NCBI RefSeq assembly: GCF_030717945.1
Contig: NZ_JAVAIM010000001.1
Span: 123,131 to 187,130, forward strand
DNA from: Qipengyuania profundimaris
Lineage (GTDB): Bacteria; Pseudomonadota; Alphaproteobacteria; Sphingomonadales; Sphingomonadaceae
Length of the DNA stretch: 64,000 nucleotides
Reading direction: 5' to 3'
A model generated the notes under the pieces. The model was not told the origin of the DNA. It saw only the letters and a list, made by a program, of their open reading frames with translations, and made no database searches. Made by a program: the position numbers and the translations under genes. Shown in pieces: positions 9,666-18,304 of this stretch (position 1 is the stretch's first letter; each line of letters opens with the position of its first letter).

Positions 9666-10601
9666 TCAGTCGAACAGCGAGCTGACCGAGCTTTCGTCGG
9701 CGATGCGGCGCACCGCCTCGCCGATCAGCGGCGCGATGGTGAGGATGCGGATGCGGCTGGAATCCTGCGCCGCATCGGTCGCCCGGATCGTGTCGGTGAT
9801 GACCAGTTCCTTCAGCGCCGAGCCGTCGACCCGCGCCACCGCTCCGCCCGAGAGGACGCCGTGCGTGATATAGGCCGCGACCGAGCTGGCCCCCTGGTCG
9901 AGCAGGGCCTGTGCGGCGTTGCAGAGTGTGCCGCCCGAGTCGATGATGTCGTCGATCAGGATGCAGTGGTTGCCCTTCACATCGCCGATGATGTTCATCA
10001 CCTCGCTCTCGCCGGGGCGGTCGCGGCGCTTGTCGACGATGGCGAGCGGCGCATTATCGAGCCGCTTGGCGAGCGCCCGGGCGCGCACCACGCCGCCAAC
10101 GTCGGGAGAGACCACCATCAGCGCCTGGTCGCCGTAACGCGCTTGAATATCGGCAGCCATGACGGGCGCGGCGTAGAGGTTATCGGTCGGAATATCGAAG
10201 AAACCCTGGATCTGACCCGCATGCAGATCGACCGAAAGGACGCGGTCGGCCCCGGCCTCGGTAATCAAATTCGCCACTAACTTGGCCGAAATCGGTGTGC
10301 GCGGGCCGGGCTTCCGGTCCTGCCGCGCATAGCCGAAATAGGGCACCACCGCCGTGATCCGCCGCGCCGAGGCGCGCTTCAGCGCGTCGATGCAGATCAG
10401 CAGTTCCATGAGATTGTCGTTCGCCGGATAGCTGGTCGACTGGACGACGAAGACATCCTCGCCGCGCACGTTCTCGTGGATTTCGACGAAGATTTCCTCG
10501 TCCGCAAAACGGCGCACTTGCGCATCGACGAGCGGCATCTCGAGGTAGGCTGCGATCGCGCGGGCGAGCGGCAGGTTCGAGTTGGCGGCCATGATCTTCA
10601 T
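9666..10601 (-). CDS. prs: Ribose-phosphate pyrophosphokinase
   Basis: PRPP synthase, which transfers pyrophosphate from ATP to ribose 5-phosphate to feed purine, pyrimidine, histidine and tryptophan synthesis. 311 residues. It has the catalytic loop region [19 protein letters not shown], the metal/ribose site [14 protein letters not shown] and the PRPP-binding [10 protein letters not shown]. The frame is open to 10634, but [13 protein letters not shown] from 10601 is the natural start. It probably heads the prs-hisN-SDR-SDR unit. Confidence 0.97.
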   Translation of the reverse strand: MKIMAANSNLPLARAIAAYLEMPLVDAQVRRFADEEIFVEIHENVRGEDVFVVQSTSYPANDNLMELLICIDALKRASARRITAVVPYFGYARQDRKPGPRTPISAKLVANLITEAGADRVLSVDLHAGQIQGFFDIPTDNLYAAPVMAADIQARYGDQALMVVSPDVGGVVRARALAKRLDNAPLAIVDKRRDRPGESEVMNIIGDVKGNHCILIDDIIDSGGTLCNAAQALLDQGASSVAAYITHGVLSGGAVARVDGSALKELVITDTIRATDAAQDSSRIRILTIAPLIGEAVRRIADESSVSSLFD

Positions 10602-10718
10602 TGCTGGCGAATCCCCGTCGGCTGGCAGTGCCACTCGCCTAGCGACACGTCATGGGATTGCAACATGGGATAGAGGGTTTTGAAGAGGAGCGGGTTGGCT
10701 GTGTGGGGGATTTTTGTT

Positions 10719-10752
10719 GCGTGCGGAAAGCGCGGATGCGCTTTCCGCACGC
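10719..10752. repeat. Perfect 15-bp inverted repeat downstream of glpX
   Basis: GCGTGCGGAAAGCGC (10719-10733) and its exact complement (10738-10752) flank a GGAT loop. The hairpin starts six bases past the glpX stop. Read with glpX transcription it is followed by A-rich, not T-rich, sequence, so it is not a canonical intrinsic terminator. TTTTTGTT directly precedes it on the plus strand, as in the repeats at 44431 and 53577. The opposite-strand loop is ATCC, the loop of the first hairpin of those repeats. Confidence 0.85.
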
Positions 10753-10758
10753 AGCCAA

Positions 10759-11733
10759 CTACCCTACCTTGTGCTCGCCCTTGATCCAGCGAACTGTGCC
10801 GCTGCTGGCGCGCATCACCACGCTTTCGGTCGTCATCGTGCCGCCCCGGCGGTACTTCACCCCTTCGAGCAGGCTGCCGCTGGTCACGCCGGTCGCGGCG
10901 AAGATGCAGTCACCCTTCACCAGATCGTCGCGCGTGTAGATGCGGTCGAAATCCTCGATGCCCCATTTGCGGGCGCGAGCCTTCTCGTCCTCGTTGCGGA
11001 AGACGAGGCGACCGTTGAACTGCCCGCCGACGCAGCGCAGCGCGGCCGCTGCCAGCACGCCCTCGGGCGCGCCGCCTTGTCCCATGTACATGTCTATCGT
11101 GGTGTCCTCGTCGGTCACGGCGATCACGCCCGCCACGTCGCCGTCGCCTATCAGAACGACACCGCAGCCGATCCCGCGCAGTTCCGCGATCAGGTCCGCA
11201 TGACGCGGCCGGTCGAGCACACAGACGATGATGTCGGCAGGCTTCACGCCCTTGGCGTCGGCCACCGCCGTGACGTTCTCGGTCGGGGTCTTGGCGAGGT
11301 CGATAATGCCGTCGGGATAGCCCGGCCCGACCGCGATCTTGTCCATGTATACATCGGGCGCGTTGAGCAGGCAGCCCTCGGCGCTGGCGGCCAGAACGGC
11401 CAGCGAATTCGGGCCGGCCTTGGCGGTGATCGTGGTGCCTTCGAGCGGATCGAGCGCGATGTCGATTTTCGGGCCCTTGCCCGGCGCGCCGCCGACCTTT
11501 TCACCGATATACAGCATCGGCGCTTCGTCGCGTTCGCCCTCGCCGATCACGACGGTGCCGTCCATATAGAGCGTGTCGAACGCCTTGCGCATCGCCTCGA
11601 CGGCGGCGGCGTCGGCGGCCTTCTCGTCGCCGCGACCGATCAGCTTGGAAGCCGCGACCGCAGCCGCTTCGGTGACGCGGACCATTTCAAGCACGAGGAT
11701 GCGGTCGAGCGGGTTGTCGGCAGGCGAATTCAT
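10759..11733 (-). CDS. glpX: Class II fructose-1,6-bisphosphatase
   Basis: GlpX-type phosphatase that hydrolyses fructose 1,6-bisphosphate in gluconeogenesis. 324 residues. It starts MNSPADNPLDRILVLEMVRV, followed by VVIGEGERDEAPMLYIGE and the metal site DIALDPLEGTTITAKAGPNS, which are family signatures. The open frame extends to 11877, but the ATG at 11733 fits the family. In many alphaproteobacteria hom and glpX are adjacent. Here hom lies upstream on the same strand, separated by two oppositely oriented genes. Confidence 0.95.
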   Translation of the reverse strand: MNSPADNPLDRILVLEMVRVTEAAAVAASKLIGRGDEKAADAAAVEAMRKAFDTLYMDGTVVIGEGERDEAPMLYIGEKVGGAPGKGPKIDIALDPLEGTTITAKAGPNSLAVLAASAEGCLLNAPDVYMDKIAVGPGYPDGIIDLAKTPTENVTAVADAKGVKPADIIVCVLDRPRHADLIAELRGIGCGVVLIGDGDVAGVIAVTDEDTTIDMYMGQGGAPEGVLAAAALRCVGGQFNGRLVFRNEDEKARARKWGIEDFDRIYTRDDLVKGDCIFAATGVTSGSLLEGVKYRRGGTMTTESVVMRASSGTVRWIKGEHKVG

Positions 11734-11834
11734 AAGCGGTTCAGTCCCTGATAGGTGTATCGGACCCGGAAGTCGGGTGGAGCTTCGATCATGCAATCGT
11801 ATGCGCGAGCGCCCGATAGACAGGGAGCCATGCA

Positions 11835-12254
11835 TTGTCGAGACGACTGGTCGTGCTGACCCCGGTCCTGGTCGCATTCGCTCCCGGACCCGCCCTTGCG
11901 CAGGGCACGCAATCGGAAAGCCTCTCGGCAGACGAACGCGACTGCCAACGCAAACAGGAAGCGGCGCTTATCTCCGGCGAAATCGTGGTCTGCGGCGACC
12001 GGTCGGAGAATGACCGATATCGGCTCAGCCCGCCGGGCGAGGCGCGCAAACGCTATGCAGAAGAGACCATGGATCGCGGCCTCGGCTTGGCCCCCGATTT
12101 CAAACCACCTCCCTGCCGACCGAGCCTCTTGACGTTGTGCCCCGAGTTGGGAACCGCGGGAGACCGCCCGGTCCTCGTCGATTTCGACTCCCTGCCCGAA
12201 GCACCGGAAGGATCGGACGCGGACCGGATCGCAAAAGGAGAGTTGCGGCAATGA
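11835..12254 (+). CDS. Small exported Cys-containing protein of unknown function (pair member 1)
   Basis: 139-residue protein with an apparent Sec signal (hydrophobic VVLTPVLVAF, ending ALAQ). The mature part holds several cysteines. The best start is a TTG at 11835, placed seven bases after AGGGAG. The ATG at 11830 is out of frame. It shares KQEAALISGEIVVC, RYAEETMDRG and EGSDADRIAKG with the next gene, so the two are tandem paralogues. Its stop overlaps the next start by four bases (ATGA). I do not recognise the family. Periplasmic location is inferred from the signal peptide. Confidence 0.75.
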   Translation: MSRRLVVLTPVLVAFAPGPALAQGTQSESLSADERDCQRKQEAALISGEIVVCGDRSENDRYRLSPPGEARKRYAEETMDRGLGLAPDFKPPPCRPSLLTLCPELGTAGDRPVLVDFDSLPEAPEGSDADRIAKGELRQ

Positions 12255-12847
12255 GGGGCATGTGCATCGCCTCCACCTTGGCTTTCCTCATGGCCACACC
12301 GCTCGTGGCGCAAGACAGTGAAGAGGCGCTGCCACCGCAGCAAGGCTCGCCTCCCGAACGGATCGATTTGCTTGCCGCAGCGCGCGAGGCGGACGAGCCG
12401 CTCGAGAACTGTAGCGAGGAGCAGGAAGCTGCGCTTCTGTCCGGCGAGATCATCGTCTGCCGCCGTCGCAGCGACCTCGATGAGTATGGCTACGACAAGG
12501 AGCGGGCCGAACGTCGCTACGCCCGTGAGACGATGAACAAGGGCAACCCAAGCGCGCCCGATGTCTTCGGCATACCCGATCACGGCGTGGTCGCAGCCCG
12601 GGGCTGCTTCATTCCGCCATGCCCGCCCTCGCCGGCCTACATCATCGACTTCGAGAGCCTGCCGGACGCGCCGCCAGGATCTGACGCCGATCGTATTGCG
12701 CGGGGGTTGCCGCCGCTGGGGCGCGACGTTGCGACGCCTGAAGCCGCAGCGAGAGCTCGCGCCGAGCAACTCGGCCTGCCGCAGCCGGACACCGACGAGG
12801 TCAGTTCCCCAGAATCGGCATCACCAGAGGATCCGCCGCAAGACTAG
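12251..12847 (+). CDS. Small exported Cys-containing protein of unknown function (pair member 2)
   Basis: 198-residue paralogue of the preceding gene, with a signal peptide (CIASTLAFLMATPLVAQ). Conserved blocks in the same order are EQEAALLSGEIIVC, RYARETMNKG, a short Cys/Pro segment (GCFIPPCPPSP), FESLPDAPPG and GSDADRIARG. The start ATG at 12251 is coupled to the upstream stop. The last 47 bases overlap the 3' end of hom on the other strand. Function unknown. The conserved Cys in SGEIxVC and the Cys pair around the proline segment may form disulphides in the periplasm, which is inference. Confidence 0.78.
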   Translation: MRGMCIASTLAFLMATPLVAQDSEEALPPQQGSPPERIDLLAAAREADEPLENCSEEQEAALLSGEIIVCRRRSDLDEYGYDKERAERRYARETMNKGNPSAPDVFGIPDHGVVAARGCFIPPCPPSPAYIIDFESLPDAPPGSDADRIARGLPPLGRDVATPEAAARARAEQLGLPQPDTDEVSSPESASPEDPPQD

Positions 12848-14111
12848 GCGATCCTTCGAGCAATTCGAGCGCGGCGGTCACGCAGCGTTCCGGCCCCTCA
12901 TGCGTCACCATTGCGACCTGCACCTCGCCGCCGTCGCGATCGCGACCGCGCTGGATGAGGCTTTCGATCGAGACCCCCGCATCCCGCATCGCGGCCGTGA
13001 TTTCCGCAAGCACGCCCGGCCGGTCGGCCACAGTAAAGCGGATATAGTCGCGCCCCATGCGCTCGCCGGGATCGCCCTGCTCTGCTGTAGCGAGCTGGTT
13101 CACCGGCACCGAGAAAGGAGCTCCGGCCTGCCCGCGCGCGATGTCGATCAGGTCGGCGACGACGGCGCTGGCCGTCGGCTTGTCGCCCGCGCCCGCGCCC
13201 TGAAACAGCAGGCGCCCGGAGAAATCGCCCTCTGCCACGACGGCATTGGTCGGTCCGGTCACTGCGGCAAGCGGGTGGCGGAAGGGGACGAGGCACGGGC
13301 GCACGCGCTGCAGCAACCGTCCGGTCGCCTCGTCGCCGTTCTCCATACTGGCGATCCCAACGAGCCGCACGACATAACCGAGCGCATCGGCCTGCGCGAT
13401 ATCGGTAGCGCTGACTTGGGTGATGCCACTGCACCGCACCGCTTCGAAATCGATGCGCGTGCCGAAGCCGATTGCGGCGAGGATCGCCAGCTTGTGGGCG
13501 GCGTCCACGCCCTCGATGTCGAAGGTCGGATCGGCCTCGGCATAGCCCTTTTCCTGTGCCGCACTCAGCATCTCGCCGAAATCGGCACCGGTCCGCTCCA
13601 TCTCCGACAGGATGTAATTGCAGGTGCCATTGAGGATGCCGTAGATGCGAGTGAGCGCATTGGCGGCCGTTCCTTCGCGCAGGCCCTTCACCACCGGAAT
13701 GCCACCGGCGACCGCCGCCTCGAAAGCGAAGGGCGCGGATTTGATCGCGGCCAGTTCGGCCAGCTCCATCCCGTGATGCGCCACCATCGCCTTGTTCGCG
13801 GTGACGAAGCCCTTGCCCGCATCGAGTGCGGAGCGGGCGAGCGTCAGCGCCGGTCCGTCCGATCCGCCGACCAGCTCGACCACGACATCGACATCCGCGC
13901 GGGTCGCCATGGCCTGCATGTCGTCGACCCAGGCGAAGCGGGAAAGGTCGACGCCGCGATCCTTGCCCCGTTCGCGCGCATTGACTGCGACTACTTCGAT
14001 CGCGCGGCCCGCACGGCGCTCCACGACCTCGCGATTGGCTTCGAGCAGGCGAATGACGCCGGTGCCGACCGTACCGAGACCGGCGATCGCAAGGCGCAGC
14101 GGCTCAGCCAT
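12801..14111 (-). CDS. hom: Homoserine dehydrogenase
   Basis: NAD(P)-dependent reduction of aspartate semialdehyde to homoserine, the branch point to threonine and methionine. 436 residues with an N-terminal Rossmann motif (IAGLGTVGTGV, about 9-19), the substrate region GILNGTCNYILSEME, GYAEADPTFDIEGVDAAHK in the catalytic domain, and a C-terminal ACT domain starting near residue 350 (RFTVADRPGVLAEIT) that usually gives threonine feedback. The 3' end overlaps a convergent exported-protein gene by 47 bases. Confidence 0.97.
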   Translation of the reverse strand: MAEPLRLAIAGLGTVGTGVIRLLEANREVVERRAGRAIEVVAVNARERGKDRGVDLSRFAWVDDMQAMATRADVDVVVELVGGSDGPALTLARSALDAGKGFVTANKAMVAHHGMELAELAAIKSAPFAFEAAVAGGIPVVKGLREGTAANALTRIYGILNGTCNYILSEMERTGADFGEMLSAAQEKGYAEADPTFDIEGVDAAHKLAILAAIGFGTRIDFEAVRCSGITQVSATDIAQADALGYVVRLVGIASMENGDEATGRLLQRVRPCLVPFRHPLAAVTGPTNAVVAEGDFSGRLLFQGAGAGDKPTASAVVADLIDIARGQAGAPFSVPVNQLATAEQGDPGERMGRDYIRFTVADRPGVLAEITAAMRDAGVSIESLIQRGRDRDGGEVQVAMVTHEGPERCVTAALELLEGSPSLAADPLVMPILGN

Positions 14112-14238
14112 GGCTCGAGTGAGTCACAGTCAGGAGGGGGATATATGAGTAGAAGATCATGCGCTGCCGACTAGCGCAGCGCCGGGGTGCTTTGGAACCA
14201 GTTTGTCTTGCCCCGCGCCAAGGCGAAGCTTTCGGCCC

Positions 14239-15078
14239 TCAACTTGGTGAGCGGGTGCGCGGGCAGGCGCCCAATTGCTCGATAACCAGCGCGTAGTCCT
14301 GTTCGGCCAACTCACGGGCACGCGGATCGCGCGAGATATTGGCCTCTCCCGGCAACTCCGACGGCAGGAAGCAGGCGAGGCGATACCATTCGAGCGTGTC
14401 CCGGCGCGGCGGACGGGCGGCCTGGTCGACGATTTCGGTCCATGAAACACCCCAGCGCGGTGCCTGGTTCGGCCGCCGCACGACGGTCACGGAAACCGGC
14501 CCGTCGTTCTCGGTATCGAGGAACAGCTGGGTTTCGGATTCGCCGACCAGCGTCCCTTCGACTGCGAGCGCATCACGCACGCCGGTAACGCGTGGCGGGG
14601 CGTTTGGCGCAAGCAACGAAGCCAGAACCGACCGCAGGCTGTCGGCAAACGCGTCACTATAGGGGAACTGAGCATCGGCCTCGACCAGCTGGATTTCGGC
14701 TGGTCGGCCGGGCACGGTGTGCGCGAACAGGACGACGTCCTGCTTCTTCAGTTTCGGGGCCTTGCCTTTCTCGTCCAGCGGAAGATCGACGAGGTAGCGC
14801 AGCGATTCGCCAACCGGAACATTCCCGGCGATCAGGGCTGTAGTCTCCGCTTCGATGTAAAGCCGGACATGGCCCGGGGCGAGGCCCGGCGAGCGCTCCG
14901 GCTCGACCGTCGCCTGATCGCGGATTTTGGCACGAAGGACCAAGGGCGACTTGTCCGCCAGATCCACAATGTCAGCGTAGGTCAGCTGCGTTTGCGGCGC
15001 AGGTTCCTGCGCAGCAAGCGGGGTTACTGCCAAAGCGGCAGCGAGCGCTATCGGGGTAAATAAGGTAGATCGGATCAT
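14239..15078 (-). CDS. Exported protein of unknown function
   Basis: 279-residue protein with a clear Sec signal (MIRSTLFTPIALAAAL, then AVTPLAAQ). The mature part has no membrane segment. It begins with LTYADIVDLADKSPLVLRAKI and includes ETTALIAGNVPVGESLRYLVDLP and a WGVSWTEIVDQAA segment near the C-terminus. I do not recognise a named family. The frame is open to 15258, but the ATG at 15078 gives the signal peptide. It lies 127 bases upstream of hom on the same strand and is divergent from tonB. Confidence 0.75.
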   Translation of the reverse strand: MIRSTLFTPIALAAALAVTPLAAQEPAPQTQLTYADIVDLADKSPLVLRAKIRDQATVEPERSPGLAPGHVRLYIEAETTALIAGNVPVGESLRYLVDLPLDEKGKAPKLKKQDVVLFAHTVPGRPAEIQLVEADAQFPYSDAFADSLRSVLASLLAPNAPPRVTGVRDALAVEGTLVGESETQLFLDTENDGPVSVTVVRRPNQAPRWGVSWTEIVDQAARPPRRDTLEWYRLACFLPSELPGEANISRDPRARELAEQDYALVIEQLGACPRTRSPS

Positions 15079-15447
15079 GATGTTTCCAGCTGGGGGAATG
15101 CCAATTGTTCGGGCGGGCGATTCGGTCAATGGCAGGCGAGGGCCCGAGGTTCCCTGACAGGTTCGGGGTAACGCACTGAATCGGTCCTTAACCGACAAAG
15201 CGTTTGCGGTGCGCGGGCATCGTGGGTAAGGGGTTGGCGGGCCCAAGCGATGATACATTGTTGCTTGGGGGAGAGGTCTTGGGGTTCTTTGAGGAACTTC
15301 GGGTCTTCTGCATCGCTATGGACCTCAGGGTCCATTAGATGTTCTGAATGAAAAACGAGGCAGCGGGTCGCATGCATGTTGCACCCCCGCATTAAGCCTC
15401 TCAATCCCGGCCTCGCACCGGGATGACCGATGGAGTGAAGCGACCGA
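15079..15447. promoter_or_regulatory. 369-base divergent intergenic region upstream of tonB
   Basis: No credible gene is seen here. It must carry promoters for tonB (plus) and the exported protein (minus). It holds two short dyads: TGGACC/GGTCCA with a TCAG loop (15319-15334), and ATCCCGG/CCGGGAT with a seven-base loop (15404-15424). The second lies in the tonB leader, 23 bases before the start codon and just before the GGAG ribosome-binding site. I found no clear Fur-like site by eye. Confidence 0.5.
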
Positions 15448-16125
15448 ATGGCATATGCTGACCAGGAGATGAGCGGCAATCGCATTGTCGCGATTATCAT
15501 CGTTGCTCTCATCCATATCGCTCTCGGTTACGCTCTCATCACCGGCCTCGCATACAATGCGGTGCAGCAGGTGGTGGAGCGCGTGACCACGATCGATATC
15601 GAGGAGCCGCCGCCGCCCGAGCCGGAGGATGAGCCTCCGCCGCCACCTGAGCCCGATACGGCACCGCCGCCGCCGGTGGCGCCCCCGCCGCCGATCAGTA
15701 TCGCGCCGGCACCGCCGCCGATCCGTACGCAGCAGACGATCCCGCCGCCGGCCCCGCCTGCGCTGCGCATCCCGCCGCCTGCGCCGCCGGCTCCGCCGCC
15801 GCCGCCGCCGGCTCCGCCTCCTCCGTCCAAGGCCCAGGGCGCTACGCCCCGTGGTCAGGCCGGCTGGGCGCGCCGCATCCAGTCGAACTATCCGCGCCGT
15901 GCGGAACGCGAAGGCACCGAGGGCAATGTCGGCGTTTCGGTGACGGTCGGAACCGATGGCCGCGTAGCCAGCTGTTCCGTCACCAGTTCGAGCGGATCGA
16001 GCGATCTCGATTCGGCCGCCTGCGACGGTATGACCCGCTATGCGCGGTTCAACCCGGCACTCGACCGGGCGGGCAACCCGATCACGGATACCTATCGGAC
16101 GACGATCGTCTACCAGCTCAACTAG
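15448..16125 (+). CDS. tonB: Energy transducer TonB
   Basis: Inner-membrane-anchored periplasmic protein that passes proton-motive energy from ExbB/ExbD to TonB-dependent outer-membrane receptors. 225 residues: one N-terminal membrane helix (about 13-35), a very long proline-rich spacer (about 52-128, with runs of 4-7 prolines), and a C-terminal TonB domain (about 140-225) including YPRRAEREGTEGNVGVSVTVGTDG and the final TTIVYQLN. It leads tonB-exbB-exbD-exbD on the plus strand. Confidence 0.94.
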   Translation: MAYADQEMSGNRIVAIIIVALIHIALGYALITGLAYNAVQQVVERVTTIDIEEPPPPEPEDEPPPPPEPDTAPPPPVAPPPPISIAPAPPPIRTQQTIPPPAPPALRIPPPAPPAPPPPPPAPPPPSKAQGATPRGQAGWARRIQSNYPRRAEREGTEGNVGVSVTVGTDGRVASCSVTSSSGSSDLDSAACDGMTRYARFNPALDRAGNPITDTYRTTIVYQLN

Positions 16126-16176
16126 GCTTTCCCGTCGTCCGCGGCGGAACCCAATTACTCAAGAGGACTACTCGCT

Positions 16177-17001
16177 ATGACCTTTCAATTCCTTGCTGCC
16201 GCCGGCGAAGCGGCCCCGCAGAACTCCTTCGGCTTTCTCGAGGCAATGGAACAGGGCGGCTTCGTCGCCTGGTTCATCCTCGGCGTCATGGTCATCATGT
16301 CGGTCGGCTCGTTCTACATTCTGTTCACCAAGCTGTTCGAACAGCGCAAGGTGATGAACCAGTACGGTGCCGTGCGTAACCAGTTCTGGAAGCAGAACAG
16401 CCTCAAGGAAGGCGCGGCCAAGCTGGAAAAGAACAGCGCCTGGCGCCAGCTGGTCGACGATGCCCTGATGGCTGAAGACCAGCACTCGAAGATGACCGAC
16501 AAGCTCGAAGCGCACGACTGGATGCACGGCTCGCTCGCACGTTCGGAAGACGCGATCAACGCGAAGCTCGCCAGCGGCCTGCCGTTCCTCGCCACCGTCG
16601 GCGCGACTGCACCGTTCGTCGGCTTGCTCGGCACCGTGATCGGGATCTACCGCGCGCTGATCAACATCGGCATCGCCGGGTCGGCCTCGATCGACAAGGT
16701 TGCCGGCCCCGTCGGCGAGGCGCTGATCATGACCGCCATCGGCCTGCTGGTCGCGGTTCCCGCCGTGTTCGCCTATAACTGGCTGCAGAGCCGCAACCGC
16801 CGGATCGCCGAGATGCTCAACGGCTTCTCGACCGACCTGCTGGCGAACATCAACTCGAACGGTACCGTCAAGCCGGTGACCACGACTGCTGCGGCTCGCC
16901 CTTCAACCGCCAAGGCTGCGTCGGCAACCAAGACGACCACGACCGCTGGTGCGAAGCCTGCCACGACCAACCCAGGCACCACCGGCGCGATCAAGAAGTA
17001 A
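16177..17001 (+). CDS. exbB: MotA/TolQ/ExbB proton channel family protein
   Basis: ExbB-type channel subunit, 274 residues, three predicted membrane helices (about 27-50, 145-170 and 186-206). The second and third flank the family motif region PFLATVGATAPFVGLLGTVIGI and GPVGEALIMTAIGLLVAVPAV. The Thr in helix 3 and Glu in GEALI fit a functional channel. A good AGAGGA ribosome-binding site precedes the ATG. The last 40 or so residues are an Ala/Thr/Lys low-complexity tail, longer than in typical ExbB. Confidence 0.94.
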   Translation: MTFQFLAAAGEAAPQNSFGFLEAMEQGGFVAWFILGVMVIMSVGSFYILFTKLFEQRKVMNQYGAVRNQFWKQNSLKEGAAKLEKNSAWRQLVDDALMAEDQHSKMTDKLEAHDWMHGSLARSEDAINAKLASGLPFLATVGATAPFVGLLGTVIGIYRALINIGIAGSASIDKVAGPVGEALIMTAIGLLVAVPAVFAYNWLQSRNRRIAEMLNGFSTDLLANINSNGTVKPVTTTAAARPSTAKAASATKTTTTAGAKPATTNPGTTGAIKK

Positions 17002-17078
17002 TTCGGCATCGGGCGGGGCGCGAGGCGACCCCGCCCATCCGTCGAGTGAACCCAAGCTAGAACGATAGGATTTAAACC

Positions 17079-17609
17079 ATGGCGATTTCGACAGGAGGGG
17101 GCGCTAATACGCCGATGTCGGACATCAACACCACGCCGCTCGTGGACGTGATGCTGGTGCTTCTCATCATCTTCCTCATCGCGGTCCCGGTCGCGATCCA
17201 GACGATCGAAAAGCTCGAGATCCCGGTTTTCGAATCGGTGGAATCGAAAGACAAGGTCGAGAATCTGCTTCTGACCGTCAGCACCACCGATAGTTCAGGC
17301 CGCAGCGCGGGCGAACCCGGTTTCGAAGGTGCCTCGCGGAACGGCGAATGCCGCGTGTATTTCAACAATATCTCGCCGGTGACCTCGGAAGAACTGTACG
17401 ACCAGGCATTCGAACGTCTCGATGCAATCGTGCAGCGCGCAGGTGGCCCGGAAGCGATCATGGACGATCCGGATGCCATCCCGCAGGTGCATATCCGCGG
17501 CGATGTGAACGCGCCGTGGTCCTGCGTGGCCGGCGCCATTTATAATGTACAGGCGGCCGGTTATCCGACCGTCGGCTTCATCTCGAACCCGGTCGACCCG
17601 AACGCGTAA
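17079..17609 (+). CDS. exbD: Biopolymer transporter ExbD (paralogue 1)
   Basis: ExbD subunit of the TonB energising complex, 176 residues. One N-terminal membrane helix with the signature [20 protein letters not shown] contains the proton-carrying Asp. The periplasmic domain is longer than that of the other ExbD copies here and has two cysteines (GECRVYF and WSCVAGA) that could form a disulphide. AGGA precedes the ATG. The different C-terminal domain suggests that it forms a hetero-oligomer with the next ExbD rather than duplicating it. Confidence 0.93.
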   Translation: MAISTGGGANTPMSDINTTPLVDVMLVLLIIFLIAVPVAIQTIEKLEIPVFESVESKDKVENLLLTVSTTDSSGRSAGEPGFEGASRNGECRVYFNNISPVTSEELYDQAFERLDAIVQRAGGPEAIMDDPDAIPQVHIRGDVNAPWSCVAGAIYNVQAAGYPTVGFISNPVDPNA

Positions 17610-17647
17610 TCGCGGGTCCGGCAGAGAAGAATTAGGAGTAACCCACT

Positions 17648-18085
17648 ATGGCAATGTCAGGCGGCAAGGATGATGGCGCCCCGATGATGGAAATGAACAT
17701 GACGCCGTTGATCGACGTCCTGCTCGTGCTCCTCATCATGTTCATCATCACGATCCCGGTTGCGACCCACGCGGTCAATATCGACCTCCCGGCGCCGAGC
17801 CCGACCCCGCCCGACGTGATCGTCGAGCCGGAGAAGAACAAGCTCGTCCTCACCGCGACCGACGAGATCCTGTGGAACGGCAATACGATCAACGACGGCC
17901 AGTTGCGCACGCTCCTCGCCCAGTCGACGCAGATGGCCGTCGAGCCCGAACTGCAGTTCGAGCCTGAAGCGCTCGCCAGTTACGATCTGGCAGCGCGCGT
18001 GCTGCAGATCATCAAGGCCAGCGGCGTGACCAAGTTCGGCTTCGTCGGCAACGAGCGGTACCGGACCTTCGGCTCCGCCGGTTGA
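17648..18085 (+). CDS. exbD: Biopolymer transporter ExbD (paralogue 2)
   Basis: 145-residue ExbD. N-terminal signature EMNMTPLIDVLLVLLIMFII with the membrane Asp, then IPVATHAVNIDLP and a compact periplasmic domain ending KFGFVGNERYRTFG. It ends 28 bases before a strong terminator, closing the tonB-exbB-exbD-exbD operon. It is closer to the third ExbD (18688) than to the first: both share ATHA and the FVGNERYR ending. Confidence 0.93.
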   Translation: MAMSGGKDDGAPMMEMNMTPLIDVLLVLLIMFIITIPVATHAVNIDLPAPSPTPPDVIVEPEKNKLVLTATDEILWNGNTINDGQLRTLLAQSTQMAVEPELQFEPEALASYDLAARVLQIIKASGVTKFGFVGNERYRTFGSAG

Positions 18086-18112
18086 TCCGGACCAAATGCA
18101 TGAGACCACAAG

Positions 18113-18140
18113 AGGGGCGGAGCGATCCGCCCCTTTTTTT
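18113..18140 (+). terminator. Intrinsic terminator of the tonB-exbBDD operon
   Basis: Nine-bp perfect stem AGGGGCGGA (18113-18121) and TCCGCCCCT (18126-18134) with a GCGA loop, followed by seven T in total (18134-18140). Textbook rho-independent form. It separates the main Exb operon from the small peptide gene and the two further exbD-like genes. Confidence 0.93.
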
Positions 18141-18304
18141 GGCCTGACGTTCTCGTCAGCTGCGCCGGATGGACTTAGTAGGGTCAGGGCGACACCTGCC
18201 CTCTGACGAACGAACTAGTCCGGCCGACCTATCGCGCGCACCGTCTAATCCTTCCACCATCTTTCGGCGCTAAAGTTGGCGCAGACAGCAGGAAGGATGA
18301 CCCA

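Noticed and set aside
10719-10752. Hairpin after glpX as an intrinsic terminator
   Set aside because: No T run follows in the direction of glpX transcription, and T lies on the wrong side. It is kept as an inverted repeat only.
12561-14174. 537-codon open frame antisense to hom
   Set aside because: It is the complement of a conserved hom, rich in Arg, His and Ala with no family features. Long antisense frames are common at this GC content.
15126-15512. Minus-strand open frame in the tonB leader
   Set aside because: It overlaps the tonB start, lacks a ribosome-binding site and has a composition unlike the other proteins. The region is better read as regulatory.
15600-15840. Tandem CCG-rich stretch in tonB as a DNA repeat
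   Set aside because: The repetition is explained by the proline-rich spacer of TonB and is coding.
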